Below are positions 31,440 through 42,555 of a stretch of DNA of 64,000 nt, piece after piece; positions within the stretch are counted from its first letter, which is position 1; each line of letters starts with the position of its first letter. A program made the translations under genes and the position numbers. The stretch is from Jackrogersella multiformis. Lineage: Eukaryota > Ascomycota > Sordariomycetes > Xylariales > Hypoxylaceae. Where the stretch lies: NCBI GenBank assembly GCA_902806575.1, contig CADCXD010000007.1:1178001-1242000 (forward strand). The letters are read 5' to 3'. The notes beneath the pieces were generated by a model. That model did no database searches and was not told the origin of the DNA. It saw only the letters and a list, made by a program, of their open reading frames with translations.

Positions 31440-32820
31440 TGGGACTGTTAGGTGCTAACTACTTGGTGTTCGGAGATGTTTTTCTGGTGTAGATACGATA
31501 TATTCCATGCATTCGGATGTTTGTGCTTTTTTACAACATGGATGCGGGTTTCAGACGCTCAAGGTTACTCTGTATTCACTAAATTAAAATTGTCTAAAAT
31601 AAAATAAAACAATTAACAACCCGCCTTTGAATTCCCTAAGCTTTTACCGATGTTGCTCATACCTATGCATGCCAATAATACTCTTTTACTGGTTCGATGG
31701 TTAGATATTTTAGTTCAATATGTGGCTAGGAGCCTTAAACGTCTATTAGTTCATATCACCATCATCTACTACGTACCTAATTATTTATGATATTTAAATG
31801 AGATAAGCATTGTTCGTAGCAGCTACATACCCAGATCTATGGTTTTGTGTACTTTTGCATGCTGAGATTTGGAGCGATTCAGCCATATGCCTTTTAACTT
31901 CATATTACATCTAATCAACCAACTTAGATCATCTAAGTGGCATATCACCATATGAATCATTTTAGATCGGCTATTACCAATCCCCCAATTTTGGTTGATA
32001 ACAAATCCGCGAACCGCGATAGTTGGATTAGACATGCGTCTAAGTTTACTCCTAGTGCTTCATGGAGCGAGAAGGATCGTAATTAGGGGCATGCTAAAAA
32101 TAAGTCTAACATGCGGATTTCATTTGCCCTCATCAATTTATCACGACGACGATCAATTCCAAAAGAGAGGCTTTCCGTGTTGATCGCTGTCGCCTACGAT
32201 GCGAGCTTCGCAATTTAGGTGAATGGAATGAGAAATCCAAGCTTACTGCATATACTACTACTATTGGCTTCCTCGAACCTATTACACCAAAACGGAAATC
32301 CTTGGCGCTGAGCCACACATGTAAGAAGGTACCTAGGCATGTAAGCTAGAATACTACCAAGTTACCGCTTTAGTCCGATGGGAGTCGTATACTGTTAAGA
32401 GTAACGGCGAGGCTATCAGTTCAACAACCGAACGAAAAGATTATAATATGCTAAGGTTTACATCGAGGCATTCCATCTTCGGTCTTCGATCGAACGACGA
32501 GTTCGACGTTAGCTCTGGCGTGTTTCGATGCGCGATTCCGTCAGCCCTATAGCCCAAAGTGGGAACCTTCCGAATAGAGTAATACCCAAATATTTCTTCT
32601 TTAGGTAATCCCAGGGAGTTTTCTGGGTCCAGGCCTATCCCGTCCTGTATACTCAGAGTTGACCCCCACAAATCGTGAGGCACGAGTGACAGACTAAATG
32701 AAAGCCGTTTACCACCGATAATGTCACAAAACCTTTGTACCCAAGCAGCCCACCCTTCACCATTCACCGTGCAGTCATAGACATATCATTCAGATCGGCA
32801 TTAGTGACTAAGCACTCACG
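31440..32820. other. intergenic DNA, no gene seen
   Basis: About 1.4 kb between the trans-ER and the second P450. A 108-codon open frame on the minus strand (32441-32767) overlaps the P450 promoter and has no recognisable domain or splice partner, so I do not call it. Confidence 0.5.
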
Positions 32821-34571
32821 ATGGCCATACCTTCCTGGCTATTGGCCCAGGCTACAGCTGGGGCCGCTACATACGCCCTTGTGCGATATAGACCTATACC
32901 TGAAGGTGTCTTATTGTCCAATGCTAGTTATGTCAAGACCTTCTTTGCCATATATTCTATAATCCTCTTTGGATGGGTTATGTACGTACGGCTCATCCAC
33001 CCTAAATGGCTGAGTCCTCTCAACAAACTACCCAAGCCGACAGGCGGGAGCTGGTGGAACGGGCACTTCATGACATGCTTCTCGGTGGGAACGGGCGAGA
33101 CTGAGGCGGGGTGGTAAGTTGAATCTTTCTCGGTTCTCTTCGAAAGTGCTGTCGACTAATAACTCTTTCCCTTAGGATCCAAACCATTCCCAATGATGGT
33201 TTTATCTACTACCTCCACATCCTCAACACACCTCGTGTCATCGCCACGTCTCCCAAAGTCATCCAGGAGTTGTGCACGCGGGCCGATGAGTTCATCAAGC
33301 CCAAGTTCATCCTATGGCTCGCCGAGAAGCTGCTGGGTATCGGTCTAGTGTTGGCCGAGGGTCAACATCATCGGAGACAGCGACGTGCCTTTCTGCCTAT
33401 CTTCGCCCCGCGCCACGTGCGTGAGATGTACCCCATCTTCTGGGACAAGACATGCGAGGTGACGCAAAAACTTGCGGGTATTATAACATCCCAGTCCCGC
33501 ACCGGCGAGTCCGTGTTCGAAGTCGGCCATTGGGCCTCGCGAGCGGCTCTCGACATCGTCACCATGGCGACGCTGGGCGCGGACTTCGGGGCCATTCAGG
33601 ATGAGAACTCCAAGCTGGCTAAGACTTACCGTCTCGCGCTAGAGCCCACCCGTGGCTATCTCTTCCAGGCTCTTCTCAAGCTGTGGTTCCCGCCTTGGTT
33701 GATTGACGGCATTCCCAACAAGTGGAACCGCAGCCTGCGCGAGTACGTGCCTATCTTCCGTGGTGTGTGCCGCGACCTCTTAGTCAAGAAGCGTCTCGAA
33801 GTCAAGGACAAGACTCGCGAGAAGGGCAAGGACCTGCTCAGTCTGTGCTTCCACTACGAGGAGGTGGCGCACGCCGACGAGGAAGAGCTCATCGACCAGC
33901 TCTCAACGTTCATGGCGGCCGGACACGAAACCATCTCAGTCGGTATCACCTGGGCTGTTTACATGATGTGCCTGCATCCCGAATGGCAATCATTGTTGCG
34001 CGCCGAGGCCCGAGCCCATTTCCCGGACCCTACCGGCCGCACCGACACCAAGAGCGAACAGAAGGTTACTAGCGCCGACGTCGAGCAGATGCCACTCATG
34101 CAGGCCTTCATCAACGAGGTGCTCCGGTGGTACCCGCCCATCCCCCAGACTCTCCGTGAGCCGCTACAAGACACTGTCGTTTGCGGTCAGCTGCTTCCCA
34201 AGGGTATCTCTATCGTCATTCCCATCAAGGGTATCCACCGTCATGAAGGTGCATGGGGCCCCGACGCCAACGTCTTCAACCCCAAACGGTGGTTGAACGC
34301 CGACGGCTCCTTCAACTCTGCGGGAGGCGCCGTGTCGAAGTACGCCAACCTGTCTTTCATGCAGGGCGTGCGCAGCTGCGTCGCGATGGGCTTCGCCAAG
34401 GCTGAGATGGCCTGCGTTCTCGCTGCTTGGATCGGCCGGTTCGAATTCGACTTAGTCGACGAGGACCTACGCGACGAGAGCAACATGAAGACCTCCAACG
34501 GAGGATTCTCCGGTAGGCCCAAGGACGGCATGTTTGTCAAGTGGAAGGTTCTCAGCGGGTGGGATGCCTAG
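32821..34571 (+). CDS. cytochrome P450 (second cluster P450)
   Basis: Two exons, 32821-33113 and 33176-34571, with a 62-nt intron; 562 residues. A hydrophobic segment near residues 40-60 (FFAIYSIILFGWVMYV) is the ER anchor, followed by the Pro-containing hinge LNKLPKPTGGSWW. Motifs: WxxxR-like HHRRQRRAFLPIF, I-helix AAGHETIS (about 346), ExxR as EVLR, and heme loop FMQGVRSCVAMGFA with Cys499. The glycine usually two places after the cysteine is Ala here. The AGHET I-helix and overall pattern fit fungal secondary-metabolism P450s of the CYP3/CYP4-like clan. It probably oxidises the PKS product. The 5' end is clear, since the ATG is the only one ahead of the anchor. Confidence 0.9.
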
Positions 34572-35015
34572 ATTTTATGAGTCTACGGAAACGGAAATGA
34601 GGGGAATATAGAAATGGGTGTTTTGTTATTTTTCTCTTTTCAATGATTCAGTTAACATGTACAAGGCAAAGGCACTGGGCTGACCAGGGGCGAGGGAGGC
34701 AACTTGTTGGAGTACGATGTCAATGTGTTTGTGTTTGTGTTGAATGGATGTCAAAGTCAAAGTTTAGATCAAAAAGAAATTAACATGGATAGAGGGTTGT
34801 CACCGCGTACTCAGGTCAGAGGTTTCCCTCTTGGGGCTCTTGGGGGAGTACAGAGTGCCATAGTACCTGCCTGGGCTAGGGTAGGCTGGTGATAGATGAA
34901 TAGACCATGAACTGTTACCTTAGCTGTTACCTTAGCTGCTTAGGTAATAAAATCACCCCACAGATCCTAGTTCCCCCTCATCAAGACCTATCTGATCCGA
35001 TAATTAGCCCGCCCA

Positions 35016-35075
35016 GGTACATACCTACTACGTAGTAGGTACCTTAGGTAGGTAGTACCCCGTTATAACGGGTAC
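35016..35075. repeat. palindrome patch
   Basis: Contains a perfect 20-bp palindrome TACCTACTACGTAGTAGGTA at 35022-35041 and a nearly perfect second one with GTACC arms around CGTTATAACG at about 35057-35077. Confidence 0.7.
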
Positions 35076-35266
35076 CGTCCATATCACGCGTTTGTAACAT
35101 ACAGCCTTGGAGACAGAGAGGCAGGTAAGATCATCCCCCACAAAGTTGTATGCTTACAATGATGTACATACCAGATATCTACAGATATGGGTTAAATACA
35201 ACAATCGGTGAATGCTTACTTCCCTTAGCTCTTCACGCGGGACATCATTAGCCGGCGATCTTGGCG

Positions 35267-35345
35267 TACCTAGGTACCTAGATACGTTAGTTACCTAAGG
35301 TACCTACACAAGGTACCCTAGGTAGGTCGGCAGGTACCTAGGTAT
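35267..35345. repeat. cluster of TACCTAGGTA-type palindromes
   Basis: At least five overlapping TACCTAGGTA or GGTACC units in 80 bp, separated by short unique bases. Belongs to the same family as copies at 351, 6797, 28014, 37981 and 38716. Confidence 0.7.
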
Positions 35346-36508
35346 TATGGATTATTTGCTTTCTGATAGCGCCGGTAGATTGAAGCTTATTTTTTGCTTA
35401 TTTCTATTTCTTTCCCGGCTGTTTCTTCTACCTTGTACATGGTAGGTAGTTCGCATTACGCGATTGGATACCCTTGACCGCCAGCCGCCCTTTGGTAAGT
35501 AAGAAGCTTTTTTGCCGAGCCGGTTTTTTGGCCCCTGGCTCTCAGGGAACAGGCGATGGCTACATTGACGCTGCTCGGCCAAGCCGACAACCCCTGAAGG
35601 ATTAACCCATATCCCGTACTGTACTGCTACCTATGCGAACCATGCGGCTTACCGACCTAGCAGTCTTAGGTAGGTACTGAAACGATTCCGAACACAGGTG
35701 GCGTCGAGGGCTGATTTTTTGTCATAACTTAATTTCCTTTCGAATCTTCGATGTAACAAAACCTCGTCAACTCTCCTTGTCAATCTAAACGCTAGAGCTG
35801 GCAGTTGATGATTAGGTATTTACCTAGGTCGTCCTATCTTGATATGTCAAACTTTCAGAACGCCTCGCGCTTCATCGCTAACGAACCATGCAGCTTACTG
35901 GGGTTCCTATAGGCTATTTCCAATTTCGACCTGGGGCTCGATTTTGCTGATGTGTTATTTCATACCGCTACATACCAACCAAATATGTACACTTAACTGT
36001 TGCTCACGTCATCTCGGTACTCCAGCGGAGTCGTTGTACTTTGTTAGTACCAATCCTCCACGGGATATGATATCAGATCCATTGCTTGTTACCCCCAAAA
36101 TCTAGACTGGCTGATTATCATACCATATACCTAGGTCCTATATGCCAGGGGTACGTAGAGGGGTTGAGATAGCCAAGAATTGAGCCTCGAAATTGTGAGT
36201 GCTCTAACCTAAAACATAGACCGTCAACAAGCGAAACCGAGCATTGCACGCAGCCGTACTAGCAGACTAGCTCATTGGAATATGAATTTCTGGGTATATT
36301 TGATTCTTCGTGTGCTCGTTGGACTTGCCAAGCCGCCCTTTTACTGGTAGGCCCGTCCCGTCTATGAAATCCCATGCTATGATATCACGTCTATAAGCTC
36401 GTGCCCAAATGCAGCCAGACCAAGTCTATCGGATGCCAAGAATCCGTTAGTGTACAGCGATTAGGCGGCATCGCAAGTAAGGTAGTTGTACATGCGCATC
36501 ATCTCGTC

Positions 36509-37542
36509 TCATGCTATCGTAGTCCGCGGGTCGGCTCCTCGTTTTAGTAGCGACCGTATAACCTCCTCGTTCCCCTGCATCACTGCCCGGTGCAGTGGCG
36601 TATGCCCAGCGCTATCTGGTACTCGTATCATCCCCGGATCTCGATCTAGAAGCATGAGTACAGTGTGTATAGACCCCGATGAGGCTGCTGCGTGCAGCAC
36701 AGTTTGTCCGGCATTGTCCTGCAGGAAGGCGTTCGCGCCTAGGTCGATCAACTCGCGGACCACTTCTGTGTGGCCTTCAGCCGCCGCAATGTGTAATGCC
36801 GACTGGCCCTTATCGTTAACTGCATCTGTATCCTCGGGACAGGCTGATAGGAGCAGTCGCATGATTGAATGTTGTCCGTAGTACGCAGCCAGGTGCACCG
36901 CGTTGAAGCCCTTAACGTCTGCTGGTTCTAAACTGGAATCTCTTTCCGAGGCCGGTGGCGTCCATTTATTGCTCGAATCCAGACCCTCGGCACCCAAATC
37001 GTCCAGGTTTAATGATAATGGCGTATTTGATAATAGCGTTCTCGGTAGACATGAGGATGCTTTAGATAACGCTGGAGACTGTATGAGATCCGGCAGACAG
37101 AAGTCTTCCGTCAAATCCACCATATCTGCCGCATCTCCTAAATCGACGTGCATGGAATCGCTATCCCATGGCGACATACTAGTCCGTGATAAGATATTTG
37201 GTGGTGTTAATTGTTGTGTTATTTGTTGGTGCTGGTGCTGGTGTTGTTGATGATGTTTTTTCTGGTTGTCAAGGTGTACGGCTTCATGTGTCACGGTAAC
37301 AGGACTTTGTGATCTCTGGGCCATCTGATTCCTCTGCATGTCTGGCGGGATCGTGCGTGGCTGTGTCCACACCAATGTGTTTGGTGCTCGCCGCTTGGCT
37401 TTGTGCTCTCTTCTCGGCGCCGTCGTGCGACCTGAGACTATCCGTTGATATGTCAGTTTTGCTCGGGGGAAAAGTATATGGTGTCGTTATTTTACTCACC
37501 TGGACTTTGGGCTGATGCCCGGCTAACTGGTGTCATACCCAT
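36509..37542 (-). CDS. ankyrin-repeat protein with basic N-terminus, candidate cluster regulator
   Basis: Two exons, 37542-37500 and 37431-36509, with a 68-nt intron (donor GTGAGT, acceptor CTCAG); 321 residues. After the start comes a strongly basic stretch (PRREHKAKRR, about residues 20-29), then a His/Gln tract (about 73-88), an acidic middle, and four ankyrin repeats from about 186 to the end, with typical GFNAVHLAAYYG, GQSALHIAAAEGH, GQTVLHAAASSG and GHTPLHRAVMQGN turns. Proteins combining a basic DNA-binding region with C-terminal ankyrin repeats and no leucine zipper (TOXE/bANK type) control some fungal metabolite clusters. The architecture agrees, but the basic region here is not a clear bZIP match. 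It could also be an unrelated ankyrin scaffold. It lies at the cluster's right edge. Confidence 0.78.
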
Positions 37543-38715
37543 CGTGAACTAATTTGAGAATTGGTTCATACTATAATCTTGGTGGTGTAAGTGAGGTTCA
37601 AAGACTGAGATAGATCCCATATATAAGACATATTACGAGAAGGCTTGGAGAAACCCCGGTATTAAAACTCCTATATTTCAACCCCGGTCTATTTAGACCC
37701 TAGTAGATTTCGACCCCGGCATATTAACGAATACAACATACCTACCTAGGTATGCTATTGCACCCAGTAACGGTTGGGATCCGTGTCACCGCGCCGCGTG
37801 TGTCATTAGCTGCAGTCAGCAGGCGTAGGCATGGAATGGGGCATCCACCTACGGTAGACCCTGAGACCCTGAGACTGGCGCAAGCCTGAGACCATCAAGG
37901 AAGAAAAGAAGGAACTGCTGCTGCGGTAGGTAGGCTTATCTGCTGTTATCTGCTCATAATGAAGAAGTCCCAAGCATACCGGTAGGTACCTAGGTACCTA
38001 AGATAAATTCTGAAGGATCCGTCTTCATATGCCGTGACATCGAGAGACGTTTATACTGAGTGCCTGTTAGGTACCGTATCCCTATTAGGTTAACCTTTAT
38101 GTAAAGAAAGAAAGCGAAATTCGCAATAGTAAGCTCTCGAAGCCACCGCATTTGAGCTGGATACAGTTTCGTGATTGCGATCACCTAAACAACATAGCTC
38201 CAATCAATGGCTTATCGGGTTTTAAAAATATCTTACTTACAGACGCATGGAGTTGAAGTGTGCCTCGACAATGTTCCACTCACGCATTCATTAAGTAAGC
38301 TACCCAGGTATGTAGCTAATCTATTGGGTTACATTAGATCTGCTCTGTCATCCGTGTAAAACAGCTACATTGGTTTGTCAGATAGATATGTGATTATTTA
38401 TTATTCTATTCATTCCTTACCTACCTAGGTTAACACCCACACATACCAGTATCATTCAGGAACTTGCACCTCGAGTTATGCAATGATGGGTATGATGTGG
38501 ATAGCGAGGTCTTAGTTTTAACCTCAACCTTAATTTACAGTTGATTCAAGCTTAATATTAGCCCGCAAGCTCCACATTCTAAAAATAAGTCGCTAAGCCA
38601 AGCTGCCGAGGTACCTAGGTACATAAGGTATGCTGTGTTTCGAGCAAAGATTTATGTAGTATTGATGTTTCATACAACTGATTTAATAAAGAGACTTCCT
38701 TAAAAGTCCTTAAGT

Positions 38716-38741
38716 TACCTACCTAGGTACCTAGGTAGGTA
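38716..38741. repeat. perfect 26-bp palindrome of the CCTAGG family
   Basis: TACCTACCTAGG followed by TACCTAGGTAGGTA forms a perfect inverted repeat with no loop. The longest member seen in the window. Confidence 0.85.
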
Positions 38742-41187
38742 CTATACAATACCTCAATACCTAAAGTATGTAACTACTAATTTTTATATTATACTAACAC
38801 TAATTACATAATAAAATGTTCTCAAACATACCCCCTAGCATCACTCTTAACCTAGTATGCTGACGATATCAGGAATTCAAGCTGGGGCTAAATAGGCAGT
38901 CACTTAAGGTCACATGCACCAGCTGCAAGACGGCTTTATGGAAATCCATGTTCCAAAGCTACCTAACACGACTTAAAGGGAAAAGGTATCTTTCAGTTAT
39001 TACCCTGTTCCTTATTGGGTTACATTGAGAGGTTTCTTGAAAGCTTCTCGAAACCGATCAGATATGAATCCTGCTGCAGGTACCCACCCATGGCAACAAA
39101 GTACAAGCCCTTGAGCTTACACAACGTGCATCTAGTGTATTTAGCGTACCCAGTGCACCTAGGTAGATAATGAATTGTCGACCCATCATCTACCCAGCTA
39201 CCCATAAATGGCATTTTCAAGTGCTGCTAACAAAATCTCCACTGCTTTTCCTTTAAGTCCTAAACCCGAAGTATCGGACACGATGTTGGTGCGTAGATAG
39301 GTACATGAATGAATGCTCGCCGGTTAGCTTACCGAAATCTGGGGACGACTGATAATAATTCCATTACTAGGGTGATGTTGGCATAGGGAGTGTGTTCTGG
39401 TCCATTTTACGATCGTACATAGGTAGTTACCAAGGTACCTGGTATCTAAGCGCTGTGGTTAATCGGATTAAGATTCTCGTTTAGAATCTAGCTGGTTACC
39501 TGAGTAGGTACCTAAGTACCTACCTGTTAGAGGCCAATTACCTACATGTAGTTAGAGGCCATAGAAAACCACAAGGCTCATTTTATAATTATTACATAGT
39601 AACGAATCCTCTCCGCAAAAAGTCGCAACAAGATGCACTAAACAGCCGTAGGATGGTTTTGCATATTTCTTTTGAGGATATGTCGTCATAGCCGTCGTCC
39701 TTGGCGCCTTGGTTTACCAACACTCAGGATCAAAAGGCACGGCAATTAAAAAAAATAATCCTAAATCCGGTTAAGAATTCGGATACGTGCCGTCGACCAG
39801 AACAAGCAAAATATAAGCATCTGCCAATCTGCGAGCAGGTGGCACAAACCCTTTAGATCCATAACACACATGAACGAATTAAAGGATTTCCCAAGCCGAA
39901 ACATAATGTATGCATAAAACCCAGTCGTCGCCCAAAGCGGCGGCACAGTCGACGATCTTCGACAATAATTGAAGATCTACAAAATGATTAGGTTTAATAC
40001 GTCAACTCCAGATACCTATTGCAGCTATCGCAGGCAATCTTCTCTCAGCCCCGGATTTAATACAGGACTTGCATTCAGCCTCGATCCTACAATGTCACTA
40101 TCCCCCCTTACTCGTCAGGAATATATATCCAATACACGTGTGTTGTTATTCTAGAATATGTCTACCTCGAAGAGATTGCGCAACGTAACCCACCATTCCA
40201 TTAGGTTACCTTGTTTGATTTCAACTCTCATGCGGTTGGTACACCTACCTATGCAGCTTTGACCTGACTATCTGACTGTGCCTTAGGATCTTCATACTCT
40301 GCACTTGTAGTTACCTACCTAGGTACTGATGCTTACAGAAAATTGCAAACGAGCGCTCATATCGGGATCATCGTCCACCTTCTCGCAAGCTGAGTCCCGA
40401 TTAGATTTTAGCTTATAAAGACATGCTGATGGTAAATATGATTAAAGATTTCATAATACATCTCCCCGGTATTGGACGATTCTAGAATACCTAGGTACCT
40501 TACTTCCTGCGTGTTTCATATCAATACCATACCGGTCGGTAACCTACCCAGACCTAGCTGCGTCCGGTAGGTAGTTGGTGGGGGCGACCCACGGCGGTCT
40601 AATACCGGGTCAAAATAGCTTCATAGGATCTATGCGCATTCTCAATTTAGAAGGAGGAAATAAAACAACATCCCACTTGCGGAAAGGAACAATCCAGACT
40701 CTACGGAATTATGTCGTTACTAAAAGCCTACCTATGAACAACAGTTGAGGGGAAAACATCGGTCCCATCGGCTGGTTGTAGGATCTAAGTAACAAGATTG
40801 CGCTATGCATGATGAGGCGGCATTGCCGCAAATGGCAGCCTAGGCGTTGCTTGTTTTTCCCGCCAAGTAAGTCACCGACCGCATCCTTAGCCTCATCCAT
40901 GGATCCATCTTTCGCTACCTAGGAGCGTAGGTAGGCGCGCTCTTAGGTCTGTAGTAGGCATAGGTATCCGAACCAATTACATATCCCACGTTGTCCCATG
41001 GATTCTGGGACAAAGAGGCAGGTCTTTATCGTTGGGGGCTATTTCTGTTCCTACACCACAATCCCTCGGAGGTCTTTTGCGATTTGCGGGACCTTCTCTC
41101 CAAACTGATTGCGTAGCTGAGGTGAGGCAAGGTAACATTCGATAGATCTATTGGCGCAAGCCCTGCCGCCTCGTGTTTAGGATTGAT

Positions 41188-41217
41188 ACTAGCTGTGACT
41201 AGCTGTGACTAGCTGTA
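41188..41217. repeat. short tandem repeat, 10 bp x 3
   Basis: ACTAGCTGTG is repeated at 41188, 41198 and 41208; the last copy ends in A instead of G. Confidence 0.8.
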
Positions 41218-42189
41218 ACCTACTAGCTACATCATCGTGCTATCGAGTTGCTGATCTTCGGGCACTGCAATCCTCTCAGGATCGATATGTACATAGAAGG
41301 AGGCCGGTGATGTAAGATGCTCATTAACTGCACATCCGTAAAAGCCGTAGACGAGGCACAGCCATATCTTATTGATCCATCCGGGGGTCTACTACTGCCG
41401 AAATGCTTATATATACATACGATCAAAGCTCATTGGATAAAAACTTGCCACGCCTCCAGTCTTTATTTTCCTCCAACAGCATTTCTGCTACACGCTTAGG
41501 GCCAAAGGAACGGGATAGCTTCTTTACACAGGTGCAACAGTTCCCCATAGCGCTATATAGGTACCTAGTAAAGAAATATCATTGTCGGGACCGAATTTAA
41601 TGTGCCCCTAAGGAAATAGAACTTTCCTAGTAATAAGTAATTATCATTCCTTACTGCTAAATACGAGAAGGGAATGCGAGCCGGGCGAGTTTCGGAAACT
41701 ACTCCGCCTGCCCAGGTGTGCATTGTAATAGTGAATAACCTCAACAAGAGTGAGTTTCCTATCTCGAATGAAAGAAATACAGAGCCGGGTCCTTGGCATC
41801 AGCCATTTGATCTTAGTGAAGCTGACGTACATCGGCGAGAGCCCTTCCGTGTTTAATGGTAAGGAAAAAGGTGTTTACGGGTAGTTGATGACCCGGGAGT
41901 GCTTTGCGCCCTGCTGTCAGACACGGAATCATGAGTCCGGCAGTAGCTTTTTCAATGCAGGTTTCTGTATGGTTGATTACTATTAAGTACCTACATCAGC
42001 ATTATTTCCCTATTCAATTCTCCCCAGGGCAGGAATATTAATAGATATATTATTGAACGAAACTTGACAATTCCCTCTTCAACTTTTCTTTCCGTGTCCC
42101 CTCAGCCACCTATGTGGGTGTCTAGAGGTATATTGGAATAGCTTAAAGCCCCTGATTTATAAAAACTTACATGAACAGATCCCTAAAGT

Positions 42190-42555
42190 GCTTAGCCTTG
42201 CATTACTAGCCGTTGCACGGGGTATGCAACGTAAGTAGGTTCGAATCCCGCCTCGGGCGACTTAACCAGATCCGACTCAGGTTTTTCCTTAGGACATACC
42301 AAGGTGCCGATGAAGGTGGTTCGGAATCGCTTGGAGGTATGCTTTTGAGTTTTCTACTGGAACAGCCAGCTGGCTAGCGCCGACACGGCTAATAGAGTAA
42401 TGCAAGGCGGCAAGGCATGGTGGATTTCCCATGTCAAACGATACTCTGGCTCTATCCCTTTGATTAGGATACTCTAGACGTCCTATGCGCCGCGGATGCG
42501 CGCTAATATGTGTACTTAGTACTGTTTAGCCCATCGGACGTAAACATAATCATCA
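42190..42555 (+). mobile_element. tRNA-derived SINE-like retroposon, fuller copy
   Basis: The head contains a perfect pol III B box GGTTCGAATCC (42238-42248) preceded by a 7-bp hairpin (CGTTGCA / TGCAACG, 42211-42231), so it is tRNA-like although it does not fold into a complete tRNA. The body runs about 300 bp; its last 120 bp align with the copy at 27046-27178, and its end CGGACGTAAACATAATCATCA matches the short copy at 45.7 kb. The tail is ATCATCA. Flanking duplications are not clear here and the 5' limit is approximate. Confidence 0.65.

Larger units (their letters stand above)
34572..36508. other. intergenic DNA rich in palindromic CCTAGG repeats
   Basis: About 1.9 kb with no gene I can support. 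It holds the densest patches of the dispersed palindrome family (separate entries at 35016 and 35267). Confidence 0.55.
37543..42189. other. long gene-free stretch
   Basis: About 4.6 kb with only short, domain-free open frames. Many CCTAGG-type palindromes (37738, 37981, 38408, 38716, 39490, 40312) and one short tandem repeat. No RNA gene recognised. Confidence 0.5.

Noticed and set aside
32441..32767. 108-codon minus-strand open frame before the second P450
   Set aside because: No domain, no splice partner and ordinary composition; it lies in the P450 promoter.
41188..41217. CRISPR-like or regulatory direct repeats
   Set aside because: Three contiguous 10-bp units without spacers in a eukaryotic genome; a simple tandem repeat.
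42205..42265. tRNA gene around a perfect B box and hairpin
   Set aside because: The T-arm pairs poorly, no matching 5' acceptor strand is present, and position 33 of the putative anticodon loop is not T. Its 3' part belongs to a repeat also found at 27.1 kb, so a tRNA-derived SINE fits better.
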